DNA of 64,000 nucleotides. Source: an uncultured Bacteriovoracaceae bacterium. Lineage in GTDB: Bacteria; Bdellovibrionota; Bacteriovoracia; Bacteriovoracales; Bacteriovoracaceae. Below, in pieces: positions 8,293 through 16,695 of this stretch. A program made the translations under genes and the position numbers. Within the stretch, counting starts at the first letter, position 1; every line of letters begins with the position of its first letter. The notes below the pieces were generated by a model. It saw nothing but the letters and a program-made list of their open reading frames with translations, searched no databases and was not told where the DNA came from. The stretch spans positions 62,001 through 126,000 of the forward strand of contig CAKZUQ010000013.1 in the NCBI GenBank assembly GCA_937923325.1. The letters run 5' to 3'.

Positions 8293-9654
8293 TTAAAAGT
8301 TAAAGTAGATAAAAGGTGAATAACTCATACTCTTTATGAATATGATACTGAGTAAAAATAATAAAACAAAAAGGATTTGAAGTATTAACCTTTTAGAGTC
8401 TTTAGATTTTAAATAATAGTCAAAAAGTTCGTTGGAATTTTGGAGCTTAATTACAGAAAACAATAATATCAAGTTGATTACATAGATATGTACAAAACTG
8501 ATATTAAGCTTATACTGACTAAAGTTTAATATCTTTTGGACTACAGTTAAAGCAACATCTAGATCGGGAGCTCTAAAGAAAATCCAAGCAAAGTTCACAC
8601 CAACCAAAGTTAGAGTTAACGATAAAGGACGAGGTAACTTTATATTCAAAGTCGAAAATAATTGAAAAATTATATTCATAAATGCATGCATGATCCCCCA
8701 TACAAGAAACCCATATCCAGCACCATGCCAAATCCCACCGACAAGGAAAGTAATAAATACATTACACATTTTAGATGAAAAAGATTTTTTATTTCCTCCT
8801 AGAGGGATATAAATATAATCTCGTAACCATCTAGAAAGAGTAATATGCCATCTTCTCCAGAATTCTTGGATATTTTGAGACTTATACGGAGAATTAAAAT
8901 TTATAGGGAGTTTTATATTCAACATACCGGCGGAAGCAAGTGCCATATCGCAATACCCAGAGAAGTCAAAATATAACTGAAAGGTATAGGATGTTGATAA
9001 AATTAAACTATCAAAAGAAGAAAGGCTTTCAACCATTAAGTACTGACTATCGACAAATGATGATAGAAGGTCAGCAATTAAAACTTTTTTACTCAATCCA
9101 ATCACGAATAAACTTAAAAAAGATAGATTTATTTTTTTTAAAAAATATTTCTTAAATTGAGGCATCATCTCTGACCAATGTACAATTGGTCCTGCAATCA
9201 ACTGAGGAAAAAAGGTAACAAAAAGAAAGTACTCTGATATTTTGTGCTCTTTTGTTTTATTTCTTGAACGATCTACAAGATAAGAAATTTGTTGAAATGT
9301 AAAAAAACTAATAGCAAGAGGAAGTTCATTTTTTACAACAGTAAAAGTCGAGCCGAACAAATTATTTACATTAACGGTAATGAATGCAAAATATTTATAG
9401 TAAATTAAAGGCAAAATATTAAAGATAATCATAAGACTCAAAAATACTTTATTTTTTATTTGAGATTTATTTGATACATAGAAATTAAAAAGAACGGATA
9501 TTATGATCAGAGGAAGATATTGTATTTTAAACTGAGCATAAAATACAAGAGAGATAAAAGTTAAAAAGTACACCCCCCTTTCTCTAAACAGACGCGTAAA
9601 TAAAATAGCGATAGGAAAAAAAACAAAAATATATAAGAAACTTGAAAATAACAA
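8293..9654 (-). CDS. MBOAT-family O-acyltransferase (AlgI/DltB/PatA-like)
   Basis: This polytopic protein (about 453 residues, roughly 10-12 helices) carries the MBOAT signatures: an SPYKSQNIQEFWRRWHITLS stretch, LRDYIYIPLGGNK, and the invariant histidine in GGIWHGAGYGFLVWGIMH. It should move an acetyl or other acyl group from a cytoplasmic thioester across the inner membrane for transfer to a glycan. I start it at the TTG at 9654: AAAAGG lies 6 bases upstream and the resulting N-terminus (LLFSSFLYIFVFFPIA) matches AlgI proteins. A TTG at 9699 is in frame but has no ribosome site. It is the first gene of the second unit of the polysaccharide locus. Confidence 0.92.
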   Translation of the reverse strand: MLFSSFLYIFVFFPIAILFTRLFRERGVYFLTFISLVFYAQFKIQYLPLIIISVLFNFYVSNKSQIKNKVFLSLMIIFNILPLIYYKYFAFITVNVNNLFGSTFTVVKNELPLAISFFTFQQISYLVDRSRNKTKEHKISEYFLFVTFFPQLIAGPIVHWSEMMPQFKKYFLKKINLSFLSLFVIGLSKKVLIADLLSSFVDSQYLMVESLSSFDSLILSTSYTFQLYFDFSGYCDMALASAGMLNIKLPINFNSPYKSQNIQEFWRRWHITLSRWLRDYIYIPLGGNKKSFSSKMCNVFITFLVGGIWHGAGYGFLVWGIMHAFMNIIFQLFSTLNIKLPRPLSLTLTLVGVNFAWIFFRAPDLDVALTVVQKILNFSQYKLNISFVHIYVINLILLFSVIKLQNSNELFDYYLKSKDSKRLILQILFVLLFLLSIIFIKSMSYSPFIYFNF

Positions 9655-9690
9655 TTTCAACCTTTTTTTTACTAAGATATAACATCTTAA

Positions 9691-9720
9691 ATTATACAAT
9701 TTGAGCGAGAACTTAGTAAA
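9691..9720 (-). promoter_or_regulatory. Putative sigma-70 promoter for the MBOAT-to-fnlB unit
   Basis: On the minus strand a -35-like TTTACT (9715-9720) is followed after 18 bases by a consensus -10 TATAAT (9691-9696), itself preceded by TTG. It lies between the terminator after legG and the MBOAT start, so it would restart transcription for the second half of the locus. In such AT-rich DNA chance matches are common. Confidence 0.42.
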
Positions 9721-9770
9721 GATTTATCTAAGAGAGTCCTTGTTATTCAACATTAGCTTTTATATATACG

Positions 9771-9802
9771 AAAAAGTTATGCTTAATACTATTAAGTATA
9801 AC
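9771..9802 (-). terminator. Rho-independent terminator after legG
   Basis: Read on the minus strand, an AT-rich stem (GTTATACTTAAT paired with ATTAAGCATAAC, one mismatch, 3-base loop) spans 9776-9802 and is followed directly by five T residues (9771-9775). It lies 66 bases past the legG stop and would separate the legB-legG unit from the MBOAT unit. Confidence 0.6.
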
Positions 9803-9867
9803 TAAGACCACTTGCAGTATAGTAAATTTTATAAAAACGAATACTTCCAATATGAATTCCAGTACTC

Positions 9868-10998
9868 CTAACTTCTTTGTAAGTCGAAAAAACCTTTCTT
9901 AACATCAAAATCAATACATTTAATGAAATCGATGATTTGGCGAGATGCATCGCCATCACCATACATATAGCTTCTTTTTGTTTTTTGAAGCAAGGCCAAT
10001 GATAAAGATTCATCGATGCTATCGTAGCAAGACTCACAATTGATAACGTTCTCATCGAACATTCTTCCTCTTTGTCTAGAACCTATATTTAAAGTCACCT
10101 TCCCCAAAAAGGGTACTTCAATAATTCCACTTGAAGAGTTTCCAACGACAACATCACACAAAGAAACTGCACTCAGATACCTCAATCCTCCCAATGAAGT
10201 AGTAAGGTATACATTTTTTCTTCCACGGGCATAGGCTTCAATGGCATCGAATATTTTTTTATGCCCAGGATCACTATTCGGCATAGTAATAATTTGTCCG
10301 AGGTCACTTCTTTCTTTTAGCACTTTTATTAAATCATCTATTCCATCTTCAGAATCAGCCGTAACTGGATGATATGTCACTAAAATATTTTTTTCCATAA
10401 ACTTAAAATTCAAATCGCTCTCAAGTTCCGATAAAGAAAGTAACTTTAAATTTGAAATATTTTCTAAGCCTACAGCTCCAACATTTAAAACTCTTTCTGG
10501 TGACTCACCCATTTGTATCACTCTGTTTGCATATCTTTCAGTTGATGTGAAATGGTAGCTGCTCATTTTTGTAATTGAATGACGAATCATATCATCAAAA
10601 GCGCCCTCAGTTACTTCTCCCCCATGTATATGCCCAATTGGGATCTGTAAAAAAGTTGCCGCTGTGGCAGCACTTAACATCTCATAACGATCACCAAGAA
10701 GAATTATCAAGTCTGGTTTTGTTTCACTAAAAGCATCGAAGAATTTCTCAGTACCGACGCTAACCTGAGATACAACATTTTTTAAAGTACTAAGCTGTTC
10801 ACCAAGATCAATTTTCTTTGTGATTTCAAATCCATCTTTTTCAATTTGCTTCCAAGTGCTACCAAACTTCTCAGATAGGTGCATAGAAGTTACGAAAATA
10901 TTTAAATCGAAATCAGAGTCATTCTGAATACGCTTCATAGTCCAATACAGTAGTCCATAATCAGCTCTTGTTCCGGTAACAACACAGATTTTTCTCAT
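9868..10998 (-). CDS. legG: NDP-sugar 2-epimerase (hydrolysing), NeuC/LegG family
   Basis: The 376-residue protein opens with TGTRADYGLLYWTMK, the start of NeuC/LegG hydrolysing UDP- or GDP-HexNAc 2-epimerases. It also has ILLGDRYEM, IGHIHGGEVTEGAFDDMIRH and GNSSSGIIEVPF, all family blocks with substrate and catalytic residues. It releases the nucleotide and gives the free 2-epimer that LegI condenses with phosphoenolpyruvate. The ATG overlaps the legI stop by four bases (ATGA), showing tight coupling. Given legB, legC and ptmE in the same locus, the 2,4-diacetamido-6-deoxy sugar substrate of LegG is more likely than the GlcNAc substrate of NeuC. Confidence 0.9.
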   Translation of the reverse strand: MRKICVVTGTRADYGLLYWTMKRIQNDSDFDLNIFVTSMHLSEKFGSTWKQIEKDGFEITKKIDLGEQLSTLKNVVSQVSVGTEKFFDAFSETKPDLIILLGDRYEMLSAATAATFLQIPIGHIHGGEVTEGAFDDMIRHSITKMSSYHFTSTERYANRVIQMGESPERVLNVGAVGLENISNLKLLSLSELESDLNFKFMEKNILVTYHPVTADSEDGIDDLIKVLKERSDLGQIITMPNSDPGHKKIFDAIEAYARGRKNVYLTTSLGGLRYLSAVSLCDVVVGNSSSGIIEVPFLGKVTLNIGSRQRGRMFDENVINCESCYDSIDESLSLALLQKTKRSYMYGDGDASRQIIDFIKCIDFDVKKGFFDLQRS

Positions 10999-11984
10999 AA
11001 CTGGATCAACTCATCTTCTTTAAATGCTTTATTTGCTTTACGATCTAAAACTTGATCCCACATCATAGGGCTAATTCCATTCCCAGGTCTCTTTACAGTT
11101 ATATTTTCAATACTGAAGCTCTCTCCTTCTTCAATATCTCGAGAAGCAACAATACTTTTTCTAGCTATTTTTATATTTTTTAATTCGGACTCGCTAGGTT
11201 CTTTAACTTCACTTCCTAAGGAGATCTCGATATTTCGAATTGCACTAACCATAGATTTTAATTCTAATGGATTTAAAGACGCCCTGTGATCAGGTCCTTC
11301 CATGTTTTTATCTAAAGTAAAATGTTTTTCAATTACTCTTGCACCAAGAGCAACTGCAGCAATTGGAATCTCTATTCCCAACGTATGATCGGAGTAACCA
11401 ACTTCAAGATCAAACTCTTCTTTCATAGTTTGCATTGCTTTTAAGTTAACATCTTTCATTGGCGTGGGATACTCTGTATTACAATGTAAAACAGTCACAT
11501 CATCTCTCTCTAAGGTAAATAAAGCCTCTCGAACCTCAGCAAGAGAACACATACCTGTAGATAAAATGATAGGACAGCTTACATCTTTTAAAGCTCTTAA
11601 ATATAAAAGGTTTGTAACTTCACCAGAAGGAACCTTCATAAAATCCAGACCTAGTTTATCCAGTTCAATTATGCCCTCAGAGTCGAAAGGAGAGGTTAAA
11701 AAACCAATTCCGATTTCTTTACAATAGGCCATCAATTCTTTTTGACTCTCAAGACCAAGTTCCAGTTTTTTGATCATTTCAAACTGAGATTCACTAGAAC
11801 CTGTTGTTTTCTCCTGATATTCAGCTTTAGCTGCATACTTAGAAACGAGTTTTTTTGAATTAAAAAATTGAAATTTTACATAGTCGGCTCCAGCCTCATG
11901 AGCTTTTTCAATTAGTCTTTTTGCATTATCCATACTCCCATTATGGTTAACACCTGCCTCAGCAATTATAATAACTTTACTCAT
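10995..11984 (-). CDS. legI: N,N'-diacetyllegionaminate/sialate synthase (NeuB/LegI)
   Basis: This 329-residue enzyme has the two-domain NeuB layout. An N-terminal TIM barrel contains EAGVNHNGSMDNAKRLI, VKFQFF, LSTGMCS and GYSDHTLG, and a C-terminal SAF (antifreeze-like) domain starts near residue 270 (ARKSIVASRDIEEG). It condenses phosphoenolpyruvate with the 6-carbon amino sugar released by LegG to make the 9-carbon nonulosonic acid. Length is slightly short but complete. The start overlaps the legC stop by four bases. Sialate and pseudaminate synthases look alike; the partner genes favour legionaminate. Confidence 0.92.
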   Translation of the reverse strand: MSKVIIIAEAGVNHNGSMDNAKRLIEKAHEAGADYVKFQFFNSKKLVSKYAAKAEYQEKTTGSSESQFEMIKKLELGLESQKELMAYCKEIGIGFLTSPFDSEGIIELDKLGLDFMKVPSGEVTNLLYLRALKDVSCPIILSTGMCSLAEVREALFTLERDDVTVLHCNTEYPTPMKDVNLKAMQTMKEEFDLEVGYSDHTLGIEIPIAAVALGARVIEKHFTLDKNMEGPDHRASLNPLELKSMVSAIRNIEISLGSEVKEPSESELKNIKIARKSIVASRDIEEGESFSIENITVKRPGNGISPMMWDQVLDRKANKAFKEDELIQL

Positions 11985-13126
11985 ACGTTTAACCTCACGC
12001 TACTTGGAATATTTACAATTCTCTCTTCATAGTACTTTGCGTTTACAAGTTCTGTTTTTTGACAGTTTTTAAAAGCTGGAAGTTCACTCATAAGTCTCCA
12101 TATGGGCCGAGTCATCACCTTTGAATTATTTGTAAGCTCTAGGAACTTATCTCTTTCCACTAAGTCTTTAAGCTGTATAGCATTTAACCAAAAACTTGAA
12201 GTGCAGTTTTTTGGTTCATCTACAAACTTAATATCTAAATTTGAAAAGAATTCTCTATACAGTTTTGCTGTTTGTTTTTTATTTTCTAAAAAATCTGGAA
12301 GTTTTTCTAACTGAGCACATAAAAGAGCTGCATTTATATTGGGTAATCTATAATTATAGGCAACTTCTTCGTGAAAGAATTCCCATTTATGTGGACGTTT
12401 TGCTGTTGTAGTTAAGAACTTTGCTCGCTTTGCTAACTTATCGTCCTGAATTAATAAAGCACCGCCACCACCAGCAGTAATTGTTTTATTTCCATTAAAG
12501 CTCATAATTCCAATTGAAGCGATCGTCCCTGTCTGTTGTCCATTGTACTCACTTCCAATTGACTCCGCTGCGTCTTCAATAACAGAAATATTATATTTGA
12601 GACAAATATTCATTATTTCATTCATCTTTGCAGGGTGTCCAAAAGTATGCATCGGAACGCAAGCCTTAATTCTATTTCCAGAAGTTTTATTATAACAAAA
12701 TCCATCTTCTTTTAATTCTGCATTTTCTTTTAAAAAGGAATCTAAATCATTAGGACATAAAGCAAGGTTATCAATTGAGCTATCAATAAATATTGGCTTT
12801 GCTCCTGTATATGTAATAGCATTTGCCGTAGCAACAAATGTTAGAGCTTGAGTTAGAACTTCATCATCTTTTTTAACGTCACTTAGAATGAGGGCCATAT
12901 GAAGAGCTGCTGTACCATTAGTGACAGCAACAACATTTTTGGATTTTGTAAAACGACATAAACTCTCTTCAAATTGATCAACAAATTTACCTACACTAGA
13001 AACAAATGTTGAATCAATGCACTCATTAAGATATTTTTTTTCGTTACCTACAAAGCAAGGTGCATGTAAAGGAACAAATTCATCAGAGTAAATAGAACGA
13101 ATAAATTCTACAACAGAATCATACAT
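11981..13126 (-). CDS. legC: PLP-dependent sugar aminotransferase, LegC (DegT/DnrJ/EryC1 family)
   Basis: The 381-residue protein belongs to the sugar aminotransferases that add an amino group to a 4-keto-6-deoxy nucleotide sugar. The Schiff-base lysine is K214 in MSFNGNKTITAGGGG. IEDAAES upstream holds the aspartate that contacts the PLP ring, and NGTAAL near residue 70 binds phosphate. The N-terminal FIRSIY...VPLHAPCFVGNEK block is typical of the LegC/PglE-like subgroup found beside neuB. It lies between legB and legI with overlaps of 8 and 4 bases, so the amino group should go onto C4 of the LegB product. Confidence 0.9.
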   Translation of the reverse strand: MYDSVVEFIRSIYSDEFVPLHAPCFVGNEKKYLNECIDSTFVSSVGKFVDQFEESLCRFTKSKNVVAVTNGTAALHMALILSDVKKDDEVLTQALTFVATANAITYTGAKPIFIDSSIDNLALCPNDLDSFLKENAELKEDGFCYNKTSGNRIKACVPMHTFGHPAKMNEIMNICLKYNISVIEDAAESIGSEYNGQQTGTIASIGIMSFNGNKTITAGGGGALLIQDDKLAKRAKFLTTTAKRPHKWEFFHEEVAYNYRLPNINAALLCAQLEKLPDFLENKKQTAKLYREFFSNLDIKFVDEPKNCTSSFWLNAIQLKDLVERDKFLELTNNSKVMTRPIWRLMSELPAFKNCQKTELVNAKYYEERIVNIPSSVRLNV

Positions 13127-14096
13127 TGTATATTCCGGCCTTATAAAGCTTTAGGTTATTAGGCTCAGAGAACCACTTTATTGTTTCTTTTAAGCCATCC
13201 TCAATTGAAAATTTAGGCTCAAATCCCGTTAATTCTTTTATTAAAGAGTTATCACACCAAAGTCTATGGACTTCAGACTTTTCAGGTCTTCTTCGTTGTT
13301 CATCAAAAACAAACTCAACATCACTTTTCATGATGTCTTTAATCAAGTTAAGAGTATCTCCAATTGATATCTCAAAGTTTGAACCGATATTAACACTCTT
13401 TCCTATTGTTTTATCAGATAAAGCTAGAGCTAAAAAGCCTCTACAAGTATCTTCAACATAGTTAAAGTCCCTTGTTGGAGTTACATCTCCAAGCTTTATC
13501 TCTTTCATACCATTTGCAATTTGAGTTATAATTGTTGGTATAACTGCTCTCGCCGATTGACGTGGTCCATAAGTATTAAAAGGTCTTGCAATTGTTAAAG
13601 GAAAATCAAAAGAATTATAGAAACTCATTGCCATTGCATCCGCCGCAATTTTTGAAGCACTATAAGGTGACTGAGGTTGCATAGGGTGCTTTTCATCAAT
13701 TGGAACATATTGAGCGGTTCCATAAGTTTCTGATGTTGATGTATGTATAAAGCGCTTAACTCCATTTTCCATAGAAGCTTTACACATGTTTACAGTACCA
13801 TTTACATTTGTATCAACATAGCTTTGAGGAGCAACGTAAGAATAAGGTATCGCAATTAATGCTGCCAGATGAAATACAATATCAATATCTTTAGTTATCT
13901 CTTTACAGAAGAATGGATCTCTAACATCTCCAGTAATAACTTCAACCTTATCAAGACATGATATTGAATCTAACCATCCCCATGAATTAAATGAATTATA
14001 AAGGGCTAAAGCTCTCACTTCATAACCTTCTTTAACTAAAAACTCTGTAAGATGTGATCCAATAAAACCATCAGCACCTGTTATTAATACTTTCAA
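13119..14096 (-). CDS. legB: NAD-dependent nucleotide-sugar 4,6-dehydratase, LegB
   Basis: The 325-residue extended SDR has the GADGFIGSHL nucleotide loop, an active-site threonine/serine stretch (HTSTSETYGTAQ), the YSASK tyrosine-lysine pair and RPFNTYGPRQSARAVIP. These are typical of LegB-type GDP-GlcNAc 4,6-dehydratases. It starts at a TTG with AGGAG seven bases upstream; no better ATG is nearby. With PtmE providing GDP-GlcNAc, this is the first dedicated step of the legionaminate branch. The GDP rather than UDP nucleotide is inferred from PtmE, since the sequence alone does not show it. Confidence 0.88.
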   Translation of the reverse strand: MKVLITGADGFIGSHLTEFLVKEGYEVRALALYNSFNSWGWLDSISCLDKVEVITGDVRDPFFCKEITKDIDIVFHLAALIAIPYSYVAPQSYVDTNVNGTVNMCKASMENGVKRFIHTSTSETYGTAQYVPIDEKHPMQPQSPYSASKIAADAMAMSFYNSFDFPLTIARPFNTYGPRQSARAVIPTIITQIANGMKEIKLGDVTPTRDFNYVEDTCRGFLALALSDKTIGKSVNIGSNFEISIGDTLNLIKDIMKSDVEFVFDEQRRRPEKSEVHRLWCDNSLIKELTGFEPKFSIEDGLKETIKWFSEPNNLKLYKAGIYNV

Positions 14097-14150
14097 CTGT
14101 AAACTCCTAATTTATCTTAAGATGTAAGCTCAAAGGCTTATTTCTTTTTT

Positions 14151-15077
14151 TTATATAGATTGACTTATTCCACTCTCAAATGAAACTTTCGGCTCCCAAC
14201 CTAATAGTTCTTTTGCTTTATTTATGTCGGCCCAAGTTTCCTTCATGTCTGCTTTATGAAATGGAAGATAATTTACTTTAGCTTTTTTCCCAATATTTTT
14301 TTCCAATAATTCAATCATGTTATTTACAGTAATTGGGTTTTTACCTCCACCAAGATTTATAACTTCAAACCCAAGTGGTTTTAATGCAGCTATATTTCCT
14401 CTTGCAATATCATCAACATAAGTAAAGTCTCTTGCTTGAGTTCCATCACCATATAACGGTATTTCTTTTTCATTTTGTATTGCTTTAGTAAATATATCTA
14501 ATGCCATATCAGGTCTTGAATTTGGTCCATACACAGTGAAGTACCTAACAACAGAAATATCCATGTCATATAGGTGATGATAAGAATACGCAATTGCTTC
14601 TGCAGCTTTTTTACTTGCGGCATATGGAGAGATGGGCTCATTTACTGCCAGTGTCTCTACAAATGGCATTTTTTGTCCAGCGTATAAAGAGCTGGTAGAT
14701 GCTAATACCATTTTCTTAATATTATGCTCTTTCATACACTCTAAAACATTTAAAGTTCCATGAGCATTAGTTGTCATATAGACATGAGGATTTTCCATAG
14801 AGTATCTTACACCCGCTCTAGCAGCTAGATTCATTACTCCATCAAAGTTATATTTACTAAATATTTCTTTAAGCTCTTTAAGATTTTCAATATCGACTTT
14901 ATAGAAGCTAAAGTTCTCCATTTTTAAAAGGGAGTCTCTTCGCATCTCCTTTAATGAAACATCGTAATAATCATTAAGGTTATCAAGCCCAACAACAGTA
15001 TATCCGTCCTTCAAAAGAAGTTCACATGTCTTATGTCCAATAAATCCAGCAGCGCCGGTAACTAGAATTGTTTTCAT
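14151..15077 (-). CDS. UDP-glucuronate 4-epimerase-like NAD-dependent epimerase
   Basis: This extended SDR of 308 residues has GAAGFIGHKTCELLL, the AARAGVRYSMENP block characteristic of UDP-glucuronate 4-epimerases, YAASKKAAEAIAYSYHHLY (catalytic Tyr and Lys), RYFTVYGPNSRPDMA and RDFTYVDDI. It would interconvert UDP-GlcA and UDP-GalA. The C-terminus stops at ...FESGISQSI, about 20-25 residues earlier than usual, lacking the final helix that ends in W-Y. The core is intact, so it may still be active. It is the first gene of the minus-strand locus and diverges from the glycosyltransferase at 15188, with 110 bases between them for both promoters. Confidence 0.85.
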   Translation of the reverse strand: MKTILVTGAAGFIGHKTCELLLKDGYTVVGLDNLNDYYDVSLKEMRRDSLLKMENFSFYKVDIENLKELKEIFSKYNFDGVMNLAARAGVRYSMENPHVYMTTNAHGTLNVLECMKEHNIKKMVLASTSSLYAGQKMPFVETLAVNEPISPYAASKKAAEAIAYSYHHLYDMDISVVRYFTVYGPNSRPDMALDIFTKAIQNEKEIPLYGDGTQARDFTYVDDIARGNIAALKPLGFEVINLGGGKNPITVNNMIELLEKNIGKKAKVNYLPFHKADMKETWADINKAKELLGWEPKVSFESGISQSI

Positions 15078-15187
15078 ACTAAATTCTTATCACTTACAGC
15101 CTTTTGTGTCATCAGAAAGAAAATTAACGCAAAGAGAAAACAAAGAAGAATATGACTATTGTCAGAACTTAAAGTATAAGTATTTCT

Positions 15188-16234
15188 ATGAAAATATTGC
15201 ACTTAAATTCAGAGAAGTCTTGGCGTGGCGGAGAGCAACAAATGGCCAATCTTGCCCTCGAACTTGCAAAAGCTGGACACGAAAATATTATTGCAGCGCG
15301 AGTAGGTTCAAAATCTATAGAATTTGCTAAAAATAATAAGTTTGAATACCTAGAACTTCCAATTGGAGGCCTAAAACTAAAGGCGTCTTTAAAACTTAGA
15401 AACTACCTTAAAAAGAATAGAGTAGACTTAGTTCACACTCATACAGCAAATGCACACACTATTGGAGTCTACTCTAATGTATTAGGGGCGAATACTCCTC
15501 TAGTTGTATCTAAAAGAACAGACTTTCCAGTAAAATCAAAATTCAAATTTACGCATAAAAGTGTAAAGAAGATACTCTGCGTCTCCAATAAAATTAAAGA
15601 GATTACACTAGATTCTTGTCCGGGCCTAAGCAATATTCATACTGTCCATTCTGGAATCGAGCCAGAGAGATTCAATCAAGAACAAAAAGAACTAAAAGAG
15701 CTTTATAAAATAAGTAAAGAGAAAATTCTTGTTGGAAACTGTAGTGCAATTGCTCCTCATAAAGACTATTTTACATTCATTGATACTGCAAAACTTTTGG
15801 ATAAAGAAAAATATCACTTCATCATTATTGGAGATGGACCAATGGAAGAAGAAATTAAAGCTTATGCAAAAGACATGACTAATATAACATTCACTGGATT
15901 TCTTCCAAATATTCATGAAGTTTTAAAAAGTTTAGATATATTCTTTATTTCCTCTGAAGAAGAGGGTCTAGGAACTTCTATATTAGATGCTATGATCTGT
16001 GAACTTCCCGTAGTTGCAACAAGAGCAGGAGGGATTCCAGAAATAGCAATTAACAATAAGACTGCCTTAACTTCTAAGGTAAAAGACTCTAAGGCCTTAG
16101 CAAAAAATATAGAAGACATTCTATTAGAAAAGAATGATCATCTTACTATCAATGCTAAAGAAATGGTTATATCTAGTTTTACAAGAAAGGCCACTGCTTT
16201 GAAAACGATATCCCACTACGAGTCAATTCTTTAA
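15188..16234 (+). CDS. Family-4 glycosyltransferase (GT-B)
   Basis: The 348-residue protein has an N-terminal acceptor domain (WRGGEQQMANLALELAKAGH, VDLVHTHTANAHTIG) and a C-terminal Glycos_transf_1 domain with IIGDGPMEEEIKAYA and SSEEEGLGTSILDAMICELPVVAT. The latter holds the E-x7-E retaining motif of GT4. It should add a sugar from a nucleotide donor to a lipid-linked or core glycan at the inner membrane. It is transcribed divergently from the polysaccharide locus and is followed, after 92 bases, by a small membrane protein. Donor and acceptor cannot be deduced. The ribosome site is weak. Confidence 0.85.
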   Translation: MKILHLNSEKSWRGGEQQMANLALELAKAGHENIIAARVGSKSIEFAKNNKFEYLELPIGGLKLKASLKLRNYLKKNRVDLVHTHTANAHTIGVYSNVLGANTPLVVSKRTDFPVKSKFKFTHKSVKKILCVSNKIKEITLDSCPGLSNIHTVHSGIEPERFNQEQKELKELYKISKEKILVGNCSAIAPHKDYFTFIDTAKLLDKEKYHFIIIGDGPMEEEIKAYAKDMTNITFTGFLPNIHEVLKSLDIFFISSEEEGLGTSILDAMICELPVVATRAGGIPEIAINNKTALTSKVKDSKALAKNIEDILLEKNDHLTINAKEMVISSFTRKATALKTISHYESIL

Positions 16235-16326
16235 TATTTCATTTTTGAAAAATTCACTTAGGCTTGTGCTTTAAACTTCCACGACCAATATAAATCCTCT
16301 AGTTTACTAAAACAAGGAGCATATAT

Positions 16327-16695
16327 ATGGAAAATTCAATACGAACATTTTTTGAAGACGAAATCAAAACAACATTGGCATTAATTTTATCTCCAACACT
16401 AGGAATTATTTGGCAGCCACTTGGAATACTTATTCCTTTTTTAATTTGGATAAACTTTAAGGATAAATTTTCTTTAACTAACTTTTACTCAAAAGAGCTT
16501 ATAAACATATCTATTAATTTAATTATATTCGCTTTAGTACCTAGCTTTTTAACAATCATTAACCCTCTTTATCTTGGGATACTAATTGTTCCAGTACTTA
16601 TAGGTATTACAACTCAAATTCTTTATATAACAAATATTTTGAAGGGCAAAAAGTTTCATATGCCTTATACAATTAAGTTCATCAAGGGTTTGTAA
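16327..16695 (+). CDS. Small DUF4870/Tic20-like membrane protein
   Basis: A 122-residue protein with about three hydrophobic helices. The pattern GILIPFLIWINF...YSKELINISINLIIF and the C-terminal ILKGKKFHMPYTIKFIKG match the DUF4870 (Tic20-like) layout, where a G-x-x-x-P-x-x-I-W block is followed by an N-rich helix and a final KG-x-x-x-x-YP-x-x-I stretch. No function is known for bacterial members. The ATG follows AAGGAGC at a good distance. It ends convergently, overlapping the last 14 bases of the UDP-glucose pyrophosphorylase gene. The family call is from pattern memory only. Confidence 0.6.
   Translation: MENSIRTFFEDEIKTTLALILSPTLGIIWQPLGILIPFLIWINFKDKFSLTNFYSKELINISINLIIFALVPSFLTIINPLYLGILIVPVLIGITTQILYITNILKGKKFHMPYTIKFIKGL

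Noticed and set aside
9792..10055. Open frame on the minus strand overlapping the end of legG and running past it
   Set aside because: It lies in another frame of legG for most of its length, has no ribosome site, and its unique part covers the terminator hairpin.
3593..14096. A hidden legH acetyltransferase within the leg locus
   Set aside because: All frames of useful length are accounted for and none shows left-handed-beta-helix hexapeptide repeats or a GNAT motif.
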